64,000 nt of DNA from Paenibacillus sp. (GCA_031254035.1 JAIRVF010000125.1:1-64000); one strand, 5' to 3'; counted from the first letter of the stretch, positions 34,293-44,534 are shown. Notes: generated from the letters alone by a model not told the origin. A program made the numbers and translations.

Positions 34293-34658
34293 GTGTTCAA
34301 AAAGGCCGGTTTTCAGCACCGAAGCGTACGCTTCCGAAGTGCGTTTTTTCAAAACGCTTAGTCTATGCTTCCGAAGTGCGTTTTTTCAAAACGCTTTAGC
34401 CTATGCTTCCGAAGTGCGTTTTTTCAAAACGCTTTAGTTGGATGAAGCTAGGGACTGAGGAGCGGAGCTACACGTTTTCGTAGAAAACGACTTCGTAAGC
34501 ATCTGCTTAGGCCCGGCTGAATTCAAGATTCGATGTCGAGCCTACTTCCTGATTCACTTCGTGTTAGATATAGAATTTATACGTTATCAGCAAAGCTGAT
34601 GAAATTCTATATCGCAAGAAAAACATCTGCTCAAAAGCGGTCTTTTTGAACAGCCTCT
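34293..34658 (+). repeat. PR-B palindromic element, copy 2 (with internal triplication)
   Basis: It has the same terminal inverted repeats (GTGTTCAAAAAGG and CTTTTTGAACAG) and interior blocks as copy 1 at 11923-12206. It differs in two ways. A unit of about 37 bases containing GCTTCCGAAGTGCG and TTCAAAACGCTT is present three times (about 34328-34440) instead of once. An extra palindrome (about 34564-34612; GATATAGAATTT with AAATTCTATATC) lies near the right end. No protein is encoded. Confidence 0.88.
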
Positions 34659-34682
34659 AAAATATAAACTGATAAATCATGC

Positions 34683-34717
34683 ATAAAACCGAAGCCTTTC
34701 GGTTTTATTTTTTTTTC
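34683..34717 (+). terminator. Intrinsic terminator beyond PR-B copy 2
   Basis: ATAAAACCGAA pairs with TTCGGTTTTAT around GCCT and is followed by nine T. It is likely the actual end of the nth-34014 transcript. Confidence 0.85.
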
Positions 34718-34822
34718 CTTCGTACGAAAGTACGATTCTCAGATTAAAATGTTTCTCATTTCCGCCCTTGAATGTTAAAATGTAACTATTTGAGACAGAG
34801 CTTAAGGGGAGATAAGGCAAGT

Positions 34823-37800
34823 ATGTCGACATCGAGTCCGATCATGCAATTAGAATCCGGGTCACTGCAACGTTTGCAGGAAAGCCTGATAGGCTGGGGG
34901 GACGATAAATCCTCCCGATTGGTAGGAGATTTGTTGGGCAAGGAAGCTGCGGGAGAAATGACGATTGCTTTTTGCGGTCATTTTTCAGCTGGAAAATCCA
35001 GTCTGATCAACTCTTTATGTGGTAAAAAGGTGCTGCCTTCAAGTCCGGTTCCGACGAGCGCCAATGTGGTCTCGATTCGCAACGGCCAGCCTCGTGCTTT
35101 GATTTATCCGGCACATGCTGCGGAGACATCCGCTCAGGAAACCCGGCCACAGGAAGTCTCGCTGGATGAATTATATGATTACTGCACCAACGGAGGTTCT
35201 TATTCTTCGGTGGAAGTGTGGGACCATGTTCCGCTGCTTGGCGAGCGGGGAGTGCTGATGGATACGCCTGGTGTGGATTCGACGGACGACAGCCACCAGA
35301 AAGCGACGCATTCGGCGCTTCATTTGGCAGATACGGTGCTGTATGTGATGGATTATAATCATGTGCAGTCCGAAAATAATCTGGCCTTTGCGAAAAGCCT
35401 GTCGGATTGGGGCAAGCCGCTGTATCTGGTAGTCAACCAGATCGATAAGCACCGCGAGCGCGAGCTGTCATTCGAAAACTACAGGGCGGAAGTAGAAGCT
35501 GCGTTTAAACGCTGGCAAGTAAATTATGAAAGTTTGCTGTTCACAACCCTAAAGGAGCCAGACCATCCATATAATCAGTGGAAGCAGATCACAGAACTGA
35601 TTGCGGAACTCATTGAAAAGCGGGAACCGATTCTAAATTACAGTCTGGATTGTTCCGCGCGACATATCGCTTCGCAGCATGTGAAGGAATATGCCGATTC
35701 CTTGGAGGATTCCCGGCAACGGCTGCTGGAGGAAATGGGCGGAGAAGAGCAGGCTGCAAGACTGGAAACGGAGATTGGCGGTTATCAAAAAGAACTTGAA
35801 CGTTTAAAGGAGCTGCCACAAACTGAACGCGAAAGCATTCGTAAACAGGTAGATACATTGCTCGATAACGCGAACATTACACCTGCGGAGCTGCGGGAGG
35901 TCGCCGGATCGTTTTTGGAAAGCCGGAAAAACGGCTTCAAGAAAGGATTTCTGTTTGCCGGTGCGAAAACGGAACAGGAGAAGCAGGATCGTCTTCATAA
36001 ATTTGTGGCGATGCTGCGGGAACAGACATCCGCCCAGATCGAGTGGCATCTACTTGAGCTTCTGAAGCGATGGAGTAAAACGCTGGGCGTATGGAAGGAT
36101 GAAAAGCAAAGCAGCCTTGAAGCTTCCATGCCTGAGATCGGCGAGGGCATGTTAGAAAGTTCGGTAACGCCAGATGCGGTAATGTCCGGCGAATATGTTC
36201 TTAATTACTGCCGTATGCTGTCGGCAGATATTAAGGGCCTATACCACCGCGCGGCAGTGGCCGCGGCGGAGGCTTTCCTGGCGGATGTAACTGCATCCGC
36301 CAAAGAGCAGCAGCAGCGCGTCATCGCAGCCTTGAACGCGCTGCTGGAGCAGTCCGCCGCGATGTCCCGCTTTATGCAGCTGGAGCGGGACATCGCGGAG
36401 CGCGCGGCAGCCGCGCAGCAGCTGCTGCCCGCGCGCGTCACGCTCACCCCCGGCTTCCTGCCGGAGGTGAGCGCACCTGCCCCGGCGGCTGTGCAGTCGC
36501 CAGGGCCAGAAACGGGCGCGCGGACGGCCGCGCCCGTCGGCGCCCCGCGCAGCGGGGCGGAGCCGCTTGGCAGCACGGCCTTTGGCCGCCGCCAGCGGCT
36601 GGACGCCGCAGCAGCGCGCCTGCATGACGCGGCGGCGCTGCTTGCGGGCTATCCCGCGCTGGCCTCAGCCGCGCGGGCGGTGCGCAGCCGGGCCGAAGCC
36701 TTGGCCGGCGGCTCGTTTACGATGGCGCTGTTCGGAGCGTTCAGCGCTGGCAAATCGTCGTTCGCCAATGCACTGCTTGGCGAACGCGTGCTGCCTGTCT
36801 CGCCGCATCCAACCACCGCGGCGATCAACCGGATTCTAGCGCCTCAGGAAGGATTTGAACACGGTACGGCCAGGGTGACTATGAAATCACCGACAGCTTT
36901 TTATGAGGACTTGAAGTACTCCTTCTCCGTCCTGCAGCTGGGAACGCCGCCAGAAAACGGATGGTTTCAGGTCATAGAGCAGCTGAAGCCGGAGGGGATA
37001 CATCCAGCGGGGCTGCCCCATTACGGTTTTCTTAAAGCTGCAGCAGCAGGTTGGGAGGAAGCACAGACGCTGCTCGGTACGGTTCAGACGGTAGATCTGG
37101 ACAGCTATAAGACGTTTGTCGCTGATGAGACCCGGTCCTGTTTTGTCGATCGGATTGACTTATATTATAGCTGCCCGCTGACCGAGCAGGGCATCGTACT
37201 GGTGGATACGCCGGGAGCGGATTCGCTCCATGCCCGTCATACGGGAGTTACTTTTCAATATATGAAACATGCGGATGCCATCGTATTCATCACGTATTAT
37301 AATCACGCATTTTCCAAGGGAGACCGCCAATTTTTGACCCAGCTTGGCCGGGTGAAAGACAGCTTTGCCCTCGACAAGATGTTTTTCGTCGTCAACGCAT
37401 CGGACCTAGCCTCTTCGGCAGATGAGCTGGAACAGGTTGTCAAACATGTGGAAGCCAATTTGAAAGCAAGAGGAATCCGTTTACCGCATATTTATCCGGT
37501 ATCCAGTATGAAGGCCTTGGATGGAAAACTTGAAGAGGACGTAGAACTGTACGCGGAATCGGCTTTCGCATCTTTTGAGGAGGCACTTGGGGCTTTTGCA
37601 GGGGAAGAGCTGCCAAAGCTGTCCTTGGCGGGCAGCGTTCAGGAAATCTCGGCGGTGCGCCAGCGTGCTGTCGAATGGGGCAGAATGGCCCGTCAAGACG
37701 CGGGTTCAAGGGAGCAGCGGCGCCGGCAGCTGCTGGAGATCAATGATCGCGCCTTGGAACGCATTGGGGCTTTTGCAGTAAAGGATCTTTCCCGTGAAGT

Positions 37801-38476
37801 GGAGCAGGAAACACGCGAGCTGCTGTTCCATGTCAAGCAGCGGATCGGCTTCGGACTGGGCGAGTTTATTAACGAAGCCTTTCATCCATCCGTCCTTCGG
37901 GAAGATGCAGGTCAACTGAAGCGCATCTTTGCCGACTGCGGACGGGATCTTGAACGAACAGTCGTGCGGGAGCTGGACCAGGAACTGTGGGCAACGACGC
38001 TGCGTCTCGAGAACAAGGGGAAAGCGGTTTTGCATACAGCCGCCGAACATGCCGCTGAAGACATCCGGGATTATGATTCGGCGATTATGCTGACTCCGGG
38101 GGAAGAACTGCAGTGGGCCTCGCCGAAGTGGAATGACGGGGGTTTAGCTCATTTCGTGGACTGGAGTTCCTACTGGCCTTTGTTCAAGTCTCCGAAGCAT
38201 TTCTTCGAGGACGGAGGCAAAGAGAAGCTCAGAAACGCGATCGAGCCAGTGATTAAAGAGGCTCTGAGTACGGAAGCCACGGTCAAACAGGAAATCCTTG
38301 TTGACTTTTATAATGGACTTGTCATATCCGCCCAGGAAAGGCAGAGGCACATGCTGGAAGAGCAGCTGCGTGAAGCCATGGAAGCGGCGAATGCATCCTT
38401 GTCTTCCGGAGAGCAGCCTGAAGTATGGGATCAGTTGGCCGCACAATTACAACAATTGGAACAATCTTTGGTATAA
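34823..38476 (+). CDS. dynA: Bacterial dynamin-like protein with two GTPase domains (DynA-like)
   Basis: The 1217-residue protein has two dynamin modules in tandem. The first GTPase begins with CGHFSAGKSS (about residue 53), DTPGVDS and VNQIDK; the second with FGAFSAGKSS (about 637), DTPGADS and VNASD. Each is followed by long helical regions. This matches B. subtilis DynA, which fuses membranes and protects against pore formation and phage lysis. ATG 34823 has AAGGGGAG 11 bases upstream. The stretch of about 500 bases between the modules is strikingly GC-rich and encodes an Ala/Arg/Pro-rich helical linker. The gene stands alone. Confidence 0.93.
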   Translation: MSTSSPIMQLESGSLQRLQESLIGWGDDKSSRLVGDLLGKEAAGEMTIAFCGHFSAGKSSLINSLCGKKVLPSSPVPTSANVVSIRNGQPRALIYPAHAAETSAQETRPQEVSLDELYDYCTNGGSYSSVEVWDHVPLLGERGVLMDTPGVDSTDDSHQKATHSALHLADTVLYVMDYNHVQSENNLAFAKSLSDWGKPLYLVVNQIDKHRERELSFENYRAEVEAAFKRWQVNYESLLFTTLKEPDHPYNQWKQITELIAELIEKREPILNYSLDCSARHIASQHVKEYADSLEDSRQRLLEEMGGEEQAARLETEIGGYQKELERLKELPQTERESIRKQVDTLLDNANITPAELREVAGSFLESRKNGFKKGFLFAGAKTEQEKQDRLHKFVAMLREQTSAQIEWHLLELLKRWSKTLGVWKDEKQSSLEASMPEIGEGMLESSVTPDAVMSGEYVLNYCRMLSADIKGLYHRAAVAAAEAFLADVTASAKEQQQRVIAALNALLEQSAAMSRFMQLERDIAERAAAAQQLLPARVTLTPGFLPEVSAPAPAAVQSPGPETGARTAAPVGAPRSGAEPLGSTAFGRRQRLDAAAARLHDAAALLAGYPALASAARAVRSRAEALAGGSFTMALFGAFSAGKSSFANALLGERVLPVSPHPTTAAINRILAPQEGFEHGTARVTMKSPTAFYEDLKYSFSVLQLGTPPENGWFQVIEQLKPEGIHPAGLPHYGFLKAAAAGWEEAQTLLGTVQTVDLDSYKTFVADETRSCFVDRIDLYYSCPLTEQGIVLVDTPGADSLHARHTGVTFQYMKHADAIVFITYYNHAFSKGDRQFLTQLGRVKDSFALDKMFFVVNASDLASSADELEQVVKHVEANLKARGIRLPHIYPVSSMKALDGKLEEDVELYAESAFASFEEALGAFAGEELPKLSLAGSVQEISAVRQRAVEWGRMARQDAGSREQRRRQLLEINDRALERIGAFAVKDLSREVEQETRELLFHVKQRIGFGLGEFINEAFHPSVLREDAGQLKRIFADCGRDLERTVVRELDQELWATTLRLENKGKAVLHTAAEHAAEDIRDYDSAIMLTPGEELQWASPKWNDGGLAHFVDWSSYWPLFKSPKHFFEDGGKEKLRNAIEPVIKEALSTEATVKQEILVDFYNGLVISAQERQRHMLEEQLREAMEAANASLSSGEQPEVWDQLAAQLQQLEQSLV

Positions 38477-38496
38477 ACAACGGATTTGCAAATGGG

Positions 38497-38528
38497 GAGG
38501 AGCGTCATTTTTGGCGCTTCTTTAAGTT
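38497..38528 (+). terminator. Intrinsic terminator after dynA
   Basis: GAGGAGCG and GGCGCTTC pair imperfectly around TCATTTTT and are followed by T residues. Confidence 0.55.
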
Positions 38529-38537
38529 TATTGGGGT

Positions 38538-38651
38538 CCCCGCAAAGTATCTGGAATAAGCATCGAAGCATAGGCTCCACTCAGTACTTTTGCTCCGCAA
38601 AAGCGCCCACTTTGAGAGGCGTCGGACTTCTTTCCGATACTTTTTGTGGGG
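38538..38651 (+). repeat. PR-C palindromic element, copy 2
   Basis: It is near-identical to 16012-16127 over its whole length, in the same orientation, with ends CCCCGCAAAG and TTTTTGTGGGG. It lies 62 bases after the dynA stop. It encodes nothing. Confidence 0.85.
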
Positions 38652-38663
38652 TTATTTTATGCC

Positions 38664-38978
38664 TCCATTCTTTTATAATTTGAGGCGTTTTCATTTGTGC
38701 TCACCTCAAAATTGGGCTTTTTAATTGCTTTTTGGAAGAAGTTTGACAAATCGGAATCGTCTTGTTATTGGGTTGGGCAGAGATAACGAGGATTTTAAAT
38801 GATTTAATAAGTAATTTGTGATTATCCAAAGGTAATGACCAATGATTGCCAAAGCCGCGAAAATATGCCCGGTTATCCTCTTTGCCGGCTGTGAAAGACG
38901 ATGTTAAACTTCATAAATATTCAACATCATTTCGAGTTGAAGCGATAAAGTTTTAAGATGACATGAAGGAGGAGAACC
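38664..38978 (+). promoter_or_regulatory. Intergenic region before ABC exporter with a candidate operator
   Basis: No gene is visible. An inverted repeat GATGTT-N17-AACATC lies at 38900-38928, about 50 bases before the exporter start, and could be a regulator site or leader stem. AAGGAGG occurs just before the ATG at 38979. Confidence 0.4.
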
Positions 38979-40751
38979 ATGAATGTTCTCAGGCAAATGC
39001 AGAGCTTTTTTTGGGAGAAGAGAAGATTATTATATCTATCTATACTCTGCCTCGCCATAGCTACTGCCCTAGGGCTTGTAACCCCAAACCTGCTGCTGAA
39101 ACTGATCGATGATGCAATTATGCCGCGGCATTTTGAAAGTGTTCCAACACTGGCACTGACCGTTATTGCGGTTGTAGCTGCCAAAGCGCTATTGCAATTT
39201 CTAAGCGGTTTCTTTGGCGGAAGAATGGGTAATTACCTGGCATACCGCTTGCGTAACGGCTGCTATGAGAAACTGCAAGACTTGTCTTTTCGTTATTACG
39301 ACACGGCCAGAACCGGAGATTTGATGTCCCGTCTGACCGGGGATCTCGAAGCGATCCGCCAGTTCATTGCCTTTGGTATTCCGCAAATATTAAATACGAT
39401 TCTAATGGTGCTTTTCGGTGCTATTGTGATGCTGTCCATTAGTTGGCAGCTTACACTGATCACAATGATCAGCATTCCGATTTTAGTTATTGTTGCCCTG
39501 AAATTCGAGAAACGTATTCATCCTGCCTTCCAGGAGATGCGGCTGGCGCTCAGCGCGCTCACCACTTCGGTTCAGGAGAATATTACGGGCGTAAGAACCG
39601 TCAAATCCTTTGCGCGCGAGCCTCATGAAGTTGAGAAATTTTCGGTGCGCAATGAACGTTACAAAACCAATCAGATTTTTGCATCGGGGCTGTGGAGTCA
39701 CTACTTCCCTCTAATGGAATTTCTGGCTTGTATCTGTGTTGTTATCCTACTAGGTGTCGGCGGCACGATGGTTATTCACCAATCGTTGTCACTGGGTGAA
39801 CTGGTTGCCTTCTTCAGCTTAATTTGGTACATTATCGGCCCGATGTGGAGCGTCGGGTATTTGATCAACAACTATACGCAATCGGAGGCTTCCGGTGAAC
39901 GTGTGCTGGAGCTGCTTAACACGCCGATTGATGTGCAGGATAAAGAAGATGCGATTCAGCTCCGTTCGGAGGACGTAAAGGGGCATGTGACTTTTGATCA
40001 TGTCACCTTTGCTTACGGTAACAAACTGTCTGCCATCAAAGATATTAATCTAGATGCGCCTCCAGGAACGGTTATCGGTTTGCTCGGAGGAACCGGATCC
40101 GGCAAATCGACTATTATTCAGCTGTTGATGCATGCCTATAACGTGAACAGCGGCAGTATTAAGCTGGATGGCGTGAATATCAACGATATTCAGATCCAAA
40201 GCTTGCGGGGTCAGATTTCCTCGGTGTTCCAGGAAACTTTCCTATTTTCCTCCAGCATTCGGAACAATATCGCTTACGGCATGAAGGATGTAACGATGGA
40301 TGAAATTATCCGCGCAGCGAAGCTTGCAAAAGCCCATGAGTTCATCATGGAAATGGCTGACGGCTATGATACGATCGTTGGTGAGCGTGGGATGGGCTTG
40401 TCCGGAGGACAAAAGCAGCGGATTGCGATCGCACGCGCCCTGCTTAAAAATCCGAAGATCCTGATTTTGGACGATGCGACAAGTGCGGTCGATATGGAAA
40501 CTGAACATGAAATCCAATCGGGATTCCAAGAAGTCATGAGAGGACGAACGACATTTATTATCGCCCACCGCATCTCCTCGCTGCGGCATGCTGACGAGAT
40601 CCTAGTTTTGGATGAAGGTAATGTTGTACAGCGCGGCAAACATGATCAGCTGATCCATGTGCCGGGACCTTATCAGGATGTATACCATATACAATATGCA
40701 GACCACATTGCCCGGATGAATGGTAATGCAGGAGAGCAGGTGAGCTCATGA
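38979..40751 (+). CDS. ABC exporter half-transporter, degenerate-site subunit
   Basis: The 590-residue protein has six transmembrane segments (about residues 18-310) and a C-terminal ATPase with Walker A GGTGSGKST, signature LSGGQ and Walker B ILILDDATSAVD. The residue after the Walker B Asp is Asp instead of catalytic Glu, so this subunit contributes a degenerate site. It pairs with the product of the next gene, whose start overlaps by four bases (ATGA). The pattern matches heterodimeric multidrug exporters such as BmrCD and TM287/288. The substrate is unknown. Confidence 0.92.
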   Translation: MNVLRQMQSFFWEKRRLLYLSILCLAIATALGLVTPNLLLKLIDDAIMPRHFESVPTLALTVIAVVAAKALLQFLSGFFGGRMGNYLAYRLRNGCYEKLQDLSFRYYDTARTGDLMSRLTGDLEAIRQFIAFGIPQILNTILMVLFGAIVMLSISWQLTLITMISIPILVIVALKFEKRIHPAFQEMRLALSALTTSVQENITGVRTVKSFAREPHEVEKFSVRNERYKTNQIFASGLWSHYFPLMEFLACICVVILLGVGGTMVIHQSLSLGELVAFFSLIWYIIGPMWSVGYLINNYTQSEASGERVLELLNTPIDVQDKEDAIQLRSEDVKGHVTFDHVTFAYGNKLSAIKDINLDAPPGTVIGLLGGTGSGKSTIIQLLMHAYNVNSGSIKLDGVNINDIQIQSLRGQISSVFQETFLFSSSIRNNIAYGMKDVTMDEIIRAAKLAKAHEFIMEMADGYDTIVGERGMGLSGGQKQRIAIARALLKNPKILILDDATSAVDMETEHEIQSGFQEVMRGRTTFIIAHRISSLRHADEILVLDEGNVVQRGKHDQLIHVPGPYQDVYHIQYADHIARMNGNAGEQVSS

Positions 40752-42619
40752 GCACGGCCCGGAGTACCGAAAAGCGCCAGCAGACTGAATCCGGCAAGCT
40801 AAAGGGGAGCGCCTCAGGTAAAACTGGAGAACGTTTTGTTTATCAGGATGATGAAATTATTGAAAAACCGTTTAACTGGGTGCAGTTAACGAGATTGTTT
40901 TCTTACATGAAGCCGTATGCGAAACAGCTGCTGCCGCTGGTCATCCTGATGATGGTTCTCGGCACGGTTACGAAGCTGACGGTTCCTTATCTGACCAGTA
41001 TGGCGATCGATAAGGCGATTGCACCTGGGGATGGAAGCTCCACAAGCCTGAAGATGCTGTATATCATTACAGCAATTGTTCTTGTTCTGTATATTATTCA
41101 ATGGCTTGCGAGTGCGTACCGCATTAAATTTACGAATATTATCGGACAACGCGTTATTTATGATCTGCGGAGCGATTTGTTTAAGCATATCCAGAAGCTG
41201 TCGTTTAATTTTTTTGACAAACGTCCTGCAGGTTCCGTTTTGGTACGCATCACGAATGATGTAAACTCCCTTCAGGAGCTGTTTACAAGCGGTGTCGTGA
41301 ATCTGATGATCGACTGCGTACAGCTTGCGGGTATTATCATTATTTTGCTTGTGATCAACTGGAAGCTGGGATTGGCCGTTATTTTGACCGTACCCATTAT
41401 GTTCATCATTTCCACCAAGCTGCGGGTAAGAATCCGCCGGGCTTGGCAGGATGTGCGGATGAAGAACTCGCGGATCAATTCCCATTTGAATGAATCCATT
41501 CAAGGGATTCGTGTGACCCAAGCTTTTACACAAGAACAGGAAAATATCCGCTTCTTCGATAAAATGAACATGGACAGCAAAAAATCATGGGACCGGGCTT
41601 CCATGCTCAACCAGGGATTTGGACCACTGATTGAAATTACGGGCGGGATCGGGACGCTAATCCTGTTCTGGTTCGGTTCCTATCTAATCCAGCACGATCA
41701 ACTGACCGTCGGCTTGTTAGTCGCCTTCTCAAGTTATGTCGGAAACTTCTGGGAACCGATCAATCGCCTCGGCCAAATGTACAATCAATTGTTGGTAGCG
41801 ATGGCTTCTTCGGAACGTATTTTTGAATTCATCGACGAGAAGCCGAACATTGATGACAAGTCGGATGCCGTGCCTATGCCGGAAATCAAGGGTGACATCA
41901 AACTGCAGGACGTTGTATTCGAATACGAAAAAGGGCGTCAAGCGCTGAAAGGCATCAATCTGGATGTAAAAGCCGGTCAAACCATCGCGCTTGTCGGTCA
42001 CACCGGGTCAGGCAAGAGTACCATCATCAATTTGCTCAGCCGTTTTTATGATATATCCAGCGGGAAAATCACGATTGACGGTCTCGATATCCGCGACGTG
42101 AAGCTGGAAACGCTGCGCAGCCAGATCGGCATCGTGCTGCAGGATACCTTTATTTTCTCGGGTACGATCCGCGATAACATCCGTTTCGGTCGGCTCGATG
42201 CAACAGATGAGGAAATTGAAGCGGTGGCCAAGTCCGTCAATGCTCATGAATTTATCGAGAAGCTGCCGGGCGGTTATGATACAGAGGTGGAGGAAAGAGG
42301 AAACATGCTTTCGATGGGACAGCGGCAGCTTCTGTCTTTTGCTCGTGCACTGCTTGCCGATCCTAGAATTTTGATCCTGGATGAGGCGACGGCAAGTATC
42401 GACACGGAAACCGAAATGAAAATCCAGGAGGCGCTTAAAGTGCTTCTGAAAGGCCGCACTTCCTTTATTGTTGCGCATCGGCTATCCACGATCCGCCATG
42501 CCGACAAAATCGTCGTGTTGGATCATGGCGAAATTAAGGAAGAGGGCAACCACGCCGAGCTTATGCGGCAGCGCGGAACCTATCACGGTCTGATCGAAGC
42601 CCAGTTTAAATTTATATAA
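40748..42619 (+). CDS. ABC exporter half-transporter, catalytic-Glu subunit
   Basis: The 623-residue protein has an N-terminal polar extension of about 45 residues, six membrane segments and an ATPase with Walker A GHTGSGKST, an altered signature LSMGQ and intact Walker B ILILDEATASID. Its Glu and the partner's LSGGQ would form the one active ATP site, while its LSMGQ faces the partner's Asp. It is translationally coupled to the preceding gene. A stem flanked by TGTCCCA and TGGGACA follows at 42621-42676. Confidence 0.92.
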   Translation: MSTARSTEKRQQTESGKLKGSASGKTGERFVYQDDEIIEKPFNWVQLTRLFSYMKPYAKQLLPLVILMMVLGTVTKLTVPYLTSMAIDKAIAPGDGSSTSLKMLYIITAIVLVLYIIQWLASAYRIKFTNIIGQRVIYDLRSDLFKHIQKLSFNFFDKRPAGSVLVRITNDVNSLQELFTSGVVNLMIDCVQLAGIIIILLVINWKLGLAVILTVPIMFIISTKLRVRIRRAWQDVRMKNSRINSHLNESIQGIRVTQAFTQEQENIRFFDKMNMDSKKSWDRASMLNQGFGPLIEITGGIGTLILFWFGSYLIQHDQLTVGLLVAFSSYVGNFWEPINRLGQMYNQLLVAMASSERIFEFIDEKPNIDDKSDAVPMPEIKGDIKLQDVVFEYEKGRQALKGINLDVKAGQTIALVGHTGSGKSTIINLLSRFYDISSGKITIDGLDIRDVKLETLRSQIGIVLQDTFIFSGTIRDNIRFGRLDATDEEIEAVAKSVNAHEFIEKLPGGYDTEVEERGNMLSMGQRQLLSFARALLADPRILILDEATASIDTETEMKIQEALKVLLKGRTSFIVAHRLSTIRHADKIVVLDHGEIKEEGNHAELMRQRGTYHGLIEAQFKFI

Positions 42620-42620
42620 G

Positions 42621-42676
42621 TGTCCCAGTACAATGCGAAACGGACAACACGCACTATAAGCGTGAATTTTGGGACA
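42621..42676 (+). other. Nested stem-loop after ABC exporter operon
   Basis: TGTCCCA (42621-42627) and TGGGACA (42670-42676) enclose a smaller CACGC/GCGTG stem. There is no clear T run, so it may stabilise the message end instead of acting as a terminator. Confidence 0.45.
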
Positions 42677-42865
42677 TCTTTCAACAAAGTTCTTTAAAAT
42701 CAATGAACAAAATGTGAAATTTGACAGGCGCTTGGTCTGAAAATAAGGCAAGTTTGTGAATTTTACAGGAAAATGTCGGAGCACTCTTGCATTCTTTCTT
42801 TTAAACCCTGAAAATAGTTATTAGGTATATAGACGTGGTATGCATTAATAGGGGGGAATTGGGAA

Positions 42866-44059
42866 GTGGTGTGGGGTGCTCCTTTTTCTGCACATGCCAA
42901 GAAAATACTGCTGCTGGGCAGCGGTGAATTGGGGAAAGAAGTGGTGCTCGAAGCCCAGCGATTGGGTGTGGAGACCATTGCCGTGGACCGATACGCAAAT
43001 GCGCCTGCAATGCAGGTAGCGCACAGGTCCCATGTGATTGATATGCTCGATGCCGATTCCTTGAAACGAATTATTCATCAGGAAAAACCGGATGTGATTG
43101 TGCCGGAAATTGAGGCTATAGCTACAGATGCTTTACTTGAACTTGAAGAGGAAGGATTTCGCGTTGTTCCAACGGCTAGGGCGGCACGCCTGACGATGGA
43201 CCGTGAGGGTGTACGCCGGCTGGCGGCGGAGAAGCTAGCTCTTCCTACCGCGGACTACCGGTTTGCGGACAGTCTGGAGGAGCTGAAAGAAGCCGTTGCC
43301 GCTTTGGGAACGCCTTGTGTGATCAAGCCGATCATGAGCTCATCCGGTAAAGGCCAAAGTGTATGTCGTATGGAGAATGATGCTGAAGCCTGTTGGAACG
43401 CGACGCTCGAAGGAGCCCGTGCCAAAAAAGCCCGCGTCATTGTCGAATCCTTTATTTCATTCGATAGCGAAATAACACTACTTACGGTACGTTCTGTAAG
43501 CGGGACTGTTTTCTGTAAACCGATTGGTCATATTCAAAAGGATGGCGATTATGTTGAATCCTGGCAGCCTCATGAAATGAGCGCGGATCAGCTGAAAGAG
43601 GCGGAATCCGTAGCCAAAGCTATCACCGATGAACTCGGGGGATACGGCATTTTCGGAGTAGAACTGTTTGTTACTAAGCAAGGAATCATATTCAGCGAAG
43701 TTTCGCCCCGTCCGCATGATACTGGGATGGTGACCATGGTCACTCAGGACCTATCAGAATTTGCCCTGCATGTCAGAGCAATTCTTGGCCTGCCGATCCC
43801 GTCAGTGGAAATGTTGACGCCGGGTGCTTCGGCAACTTTGAAAGCGGAAATCGCAAGTACGAATTTTACAGTTGGTGGCGTGGAGGAAGCGCTCTGCCTA
43901 CCCCGGACGCAAGTACGCGTCTTTGGGAAGCCGGAGACGAGAGCCGGCAGGAGAATGGCTGTCGCCTTAAGCGCTGATACGGATCTTCAGAAAGCACGGA
44001 ACACGGCTAAACAAGCCGCCAGTCTTTTAAAAGTGGAGGAATATGATCATGAACAGTAA
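42866..44059 (+). CDS. purT: Formate-dependent phosphoribosylglycinamide formyltransferase (PurT)
   Basis: The 397-residue ATP-grasp enzyme adds formate to glycinamide ribonucleotide in purine synthesis, an alternative to folate-dependent PurN. It opens with [21 protein letters not shown] and carries [18 protein letters not shown] for ATP binding and [24 protein letters not shown] for metal binding. The start is GTG 42866, with GGGGGGAA nine bases upstream. Its end overlaps the GNAT gene. Other purine genes are not in this window. Confidence 0.95.
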   Translation: MVWGAPFSAHAKKILLLGSGELGKEVVLEAQRLGVETIAVDRYANAPAMQVAHRSHVIDMLDADSLKRIIHQEKPDVIVPEIEAIATDALLELEEEGFRVVPTARAARLTMDREGVRRLAAEKLALPTADYRFADSLEELKEAVAALGTPCVIKPIMSSSGKGQSVCRMENDAEACWNATLEGARAKKARVIVESFISFDSEITLLTVRSVSGTVFCKPIGHIQKDGDYVESWQPHEMSADQLKEAESVAKAITDELGGYGIFGVELFVTKQGIIFSEVSPRPHDTGMVTMVTQDLSEFALHVRAILGLPIPSVEMLTPGASATLKAEIASTNFTVGGVEEALCLPRTQVRVFGKPETRAGRRMAVALSADTDLQKARNTAKQAASLLKVEEYDHEQ

Positions 44060-44510
44060 CATCTTGGCCCCTGCTCTACAAATTCGTAATTCCGATTGCA
44101 ATGGTGATCTTGAAGCGGTAACGCAATTGATGCGGGAGTTACATTATCCCACGACTATCAATGTAATGCGCGAACGGATCCAGGCCTGCGAAAGCAATCC
44201 TAAGCTTTGCACAATGGTTGCCGAGTTAGATGGACAGGTTATCGGTATGATTGCACTTAATCAGGTGAAATCCTTCGCGAGAAGCGAGTCCGTGACACAG
44301 GTTTCGGCTTTGATCGTGTCCAAGGAGCACCGTGGTCAAGGCATCGGCAAACGGCTTATCCGTAGTGCGGAAGAGTGGAGCAAGCAGCAAGGTTGTCAAA
44401 CCTTGTTCCTGATCAGCGGCAACCGGATTGAACGTGCACCAGCTCATGCCTTTTACGAACATATCGGTTTTGAGAAAATTGGATATCAATTTGTTAGAAA
44501 ACTGAAGTAA
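44049..44510 (+). CDS. GNAT-family N-acetyltransferase
   Basis: The 153-residue acetyltransferase shows the acetyl-CoA-binding [20 protein letters not shown] pattern (core [10 protein letters not shown]) and a C-terminal [15 protein letters not shown] 44049 is chosen because GTGGAGGA lies eight bases upstream; an ATG at 44043 is too close to it. It overlaps the purT end by 11 bases, so it is co-transcribed. The substrate is unknown. Confidence 0.88.
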   Translation: MNSNILAPALQIRNSDCNGDLEAVTQLMRELHYPTTINVMRERIQACESNPKLCTMVAELDGQVIGMIALNQVKSFARSESVTQVSALIVSKEHRGQGIGKRLIRSAEEWSKQQGCQTLFLISGNRIERAPAHAFYEHIGFEKIGYQFVRKLK

Positions 44511-44534
44511 CAACTCACTGTACATGATGATATG

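Noticed and set aside
34328-34440. Three evenly spaced repeats considered as a CRISPR array
   Set aside because: Units are contiguous with no unique spacers and lie inside PR-B; no cas genes are in the window.
36205-36839. Open frames on both strands in the GC-rich part of dynA
   Set aside because: GC-rich sequence lacks stop codons by chance. The dynamin frame is continuous and conserved across the stretch.
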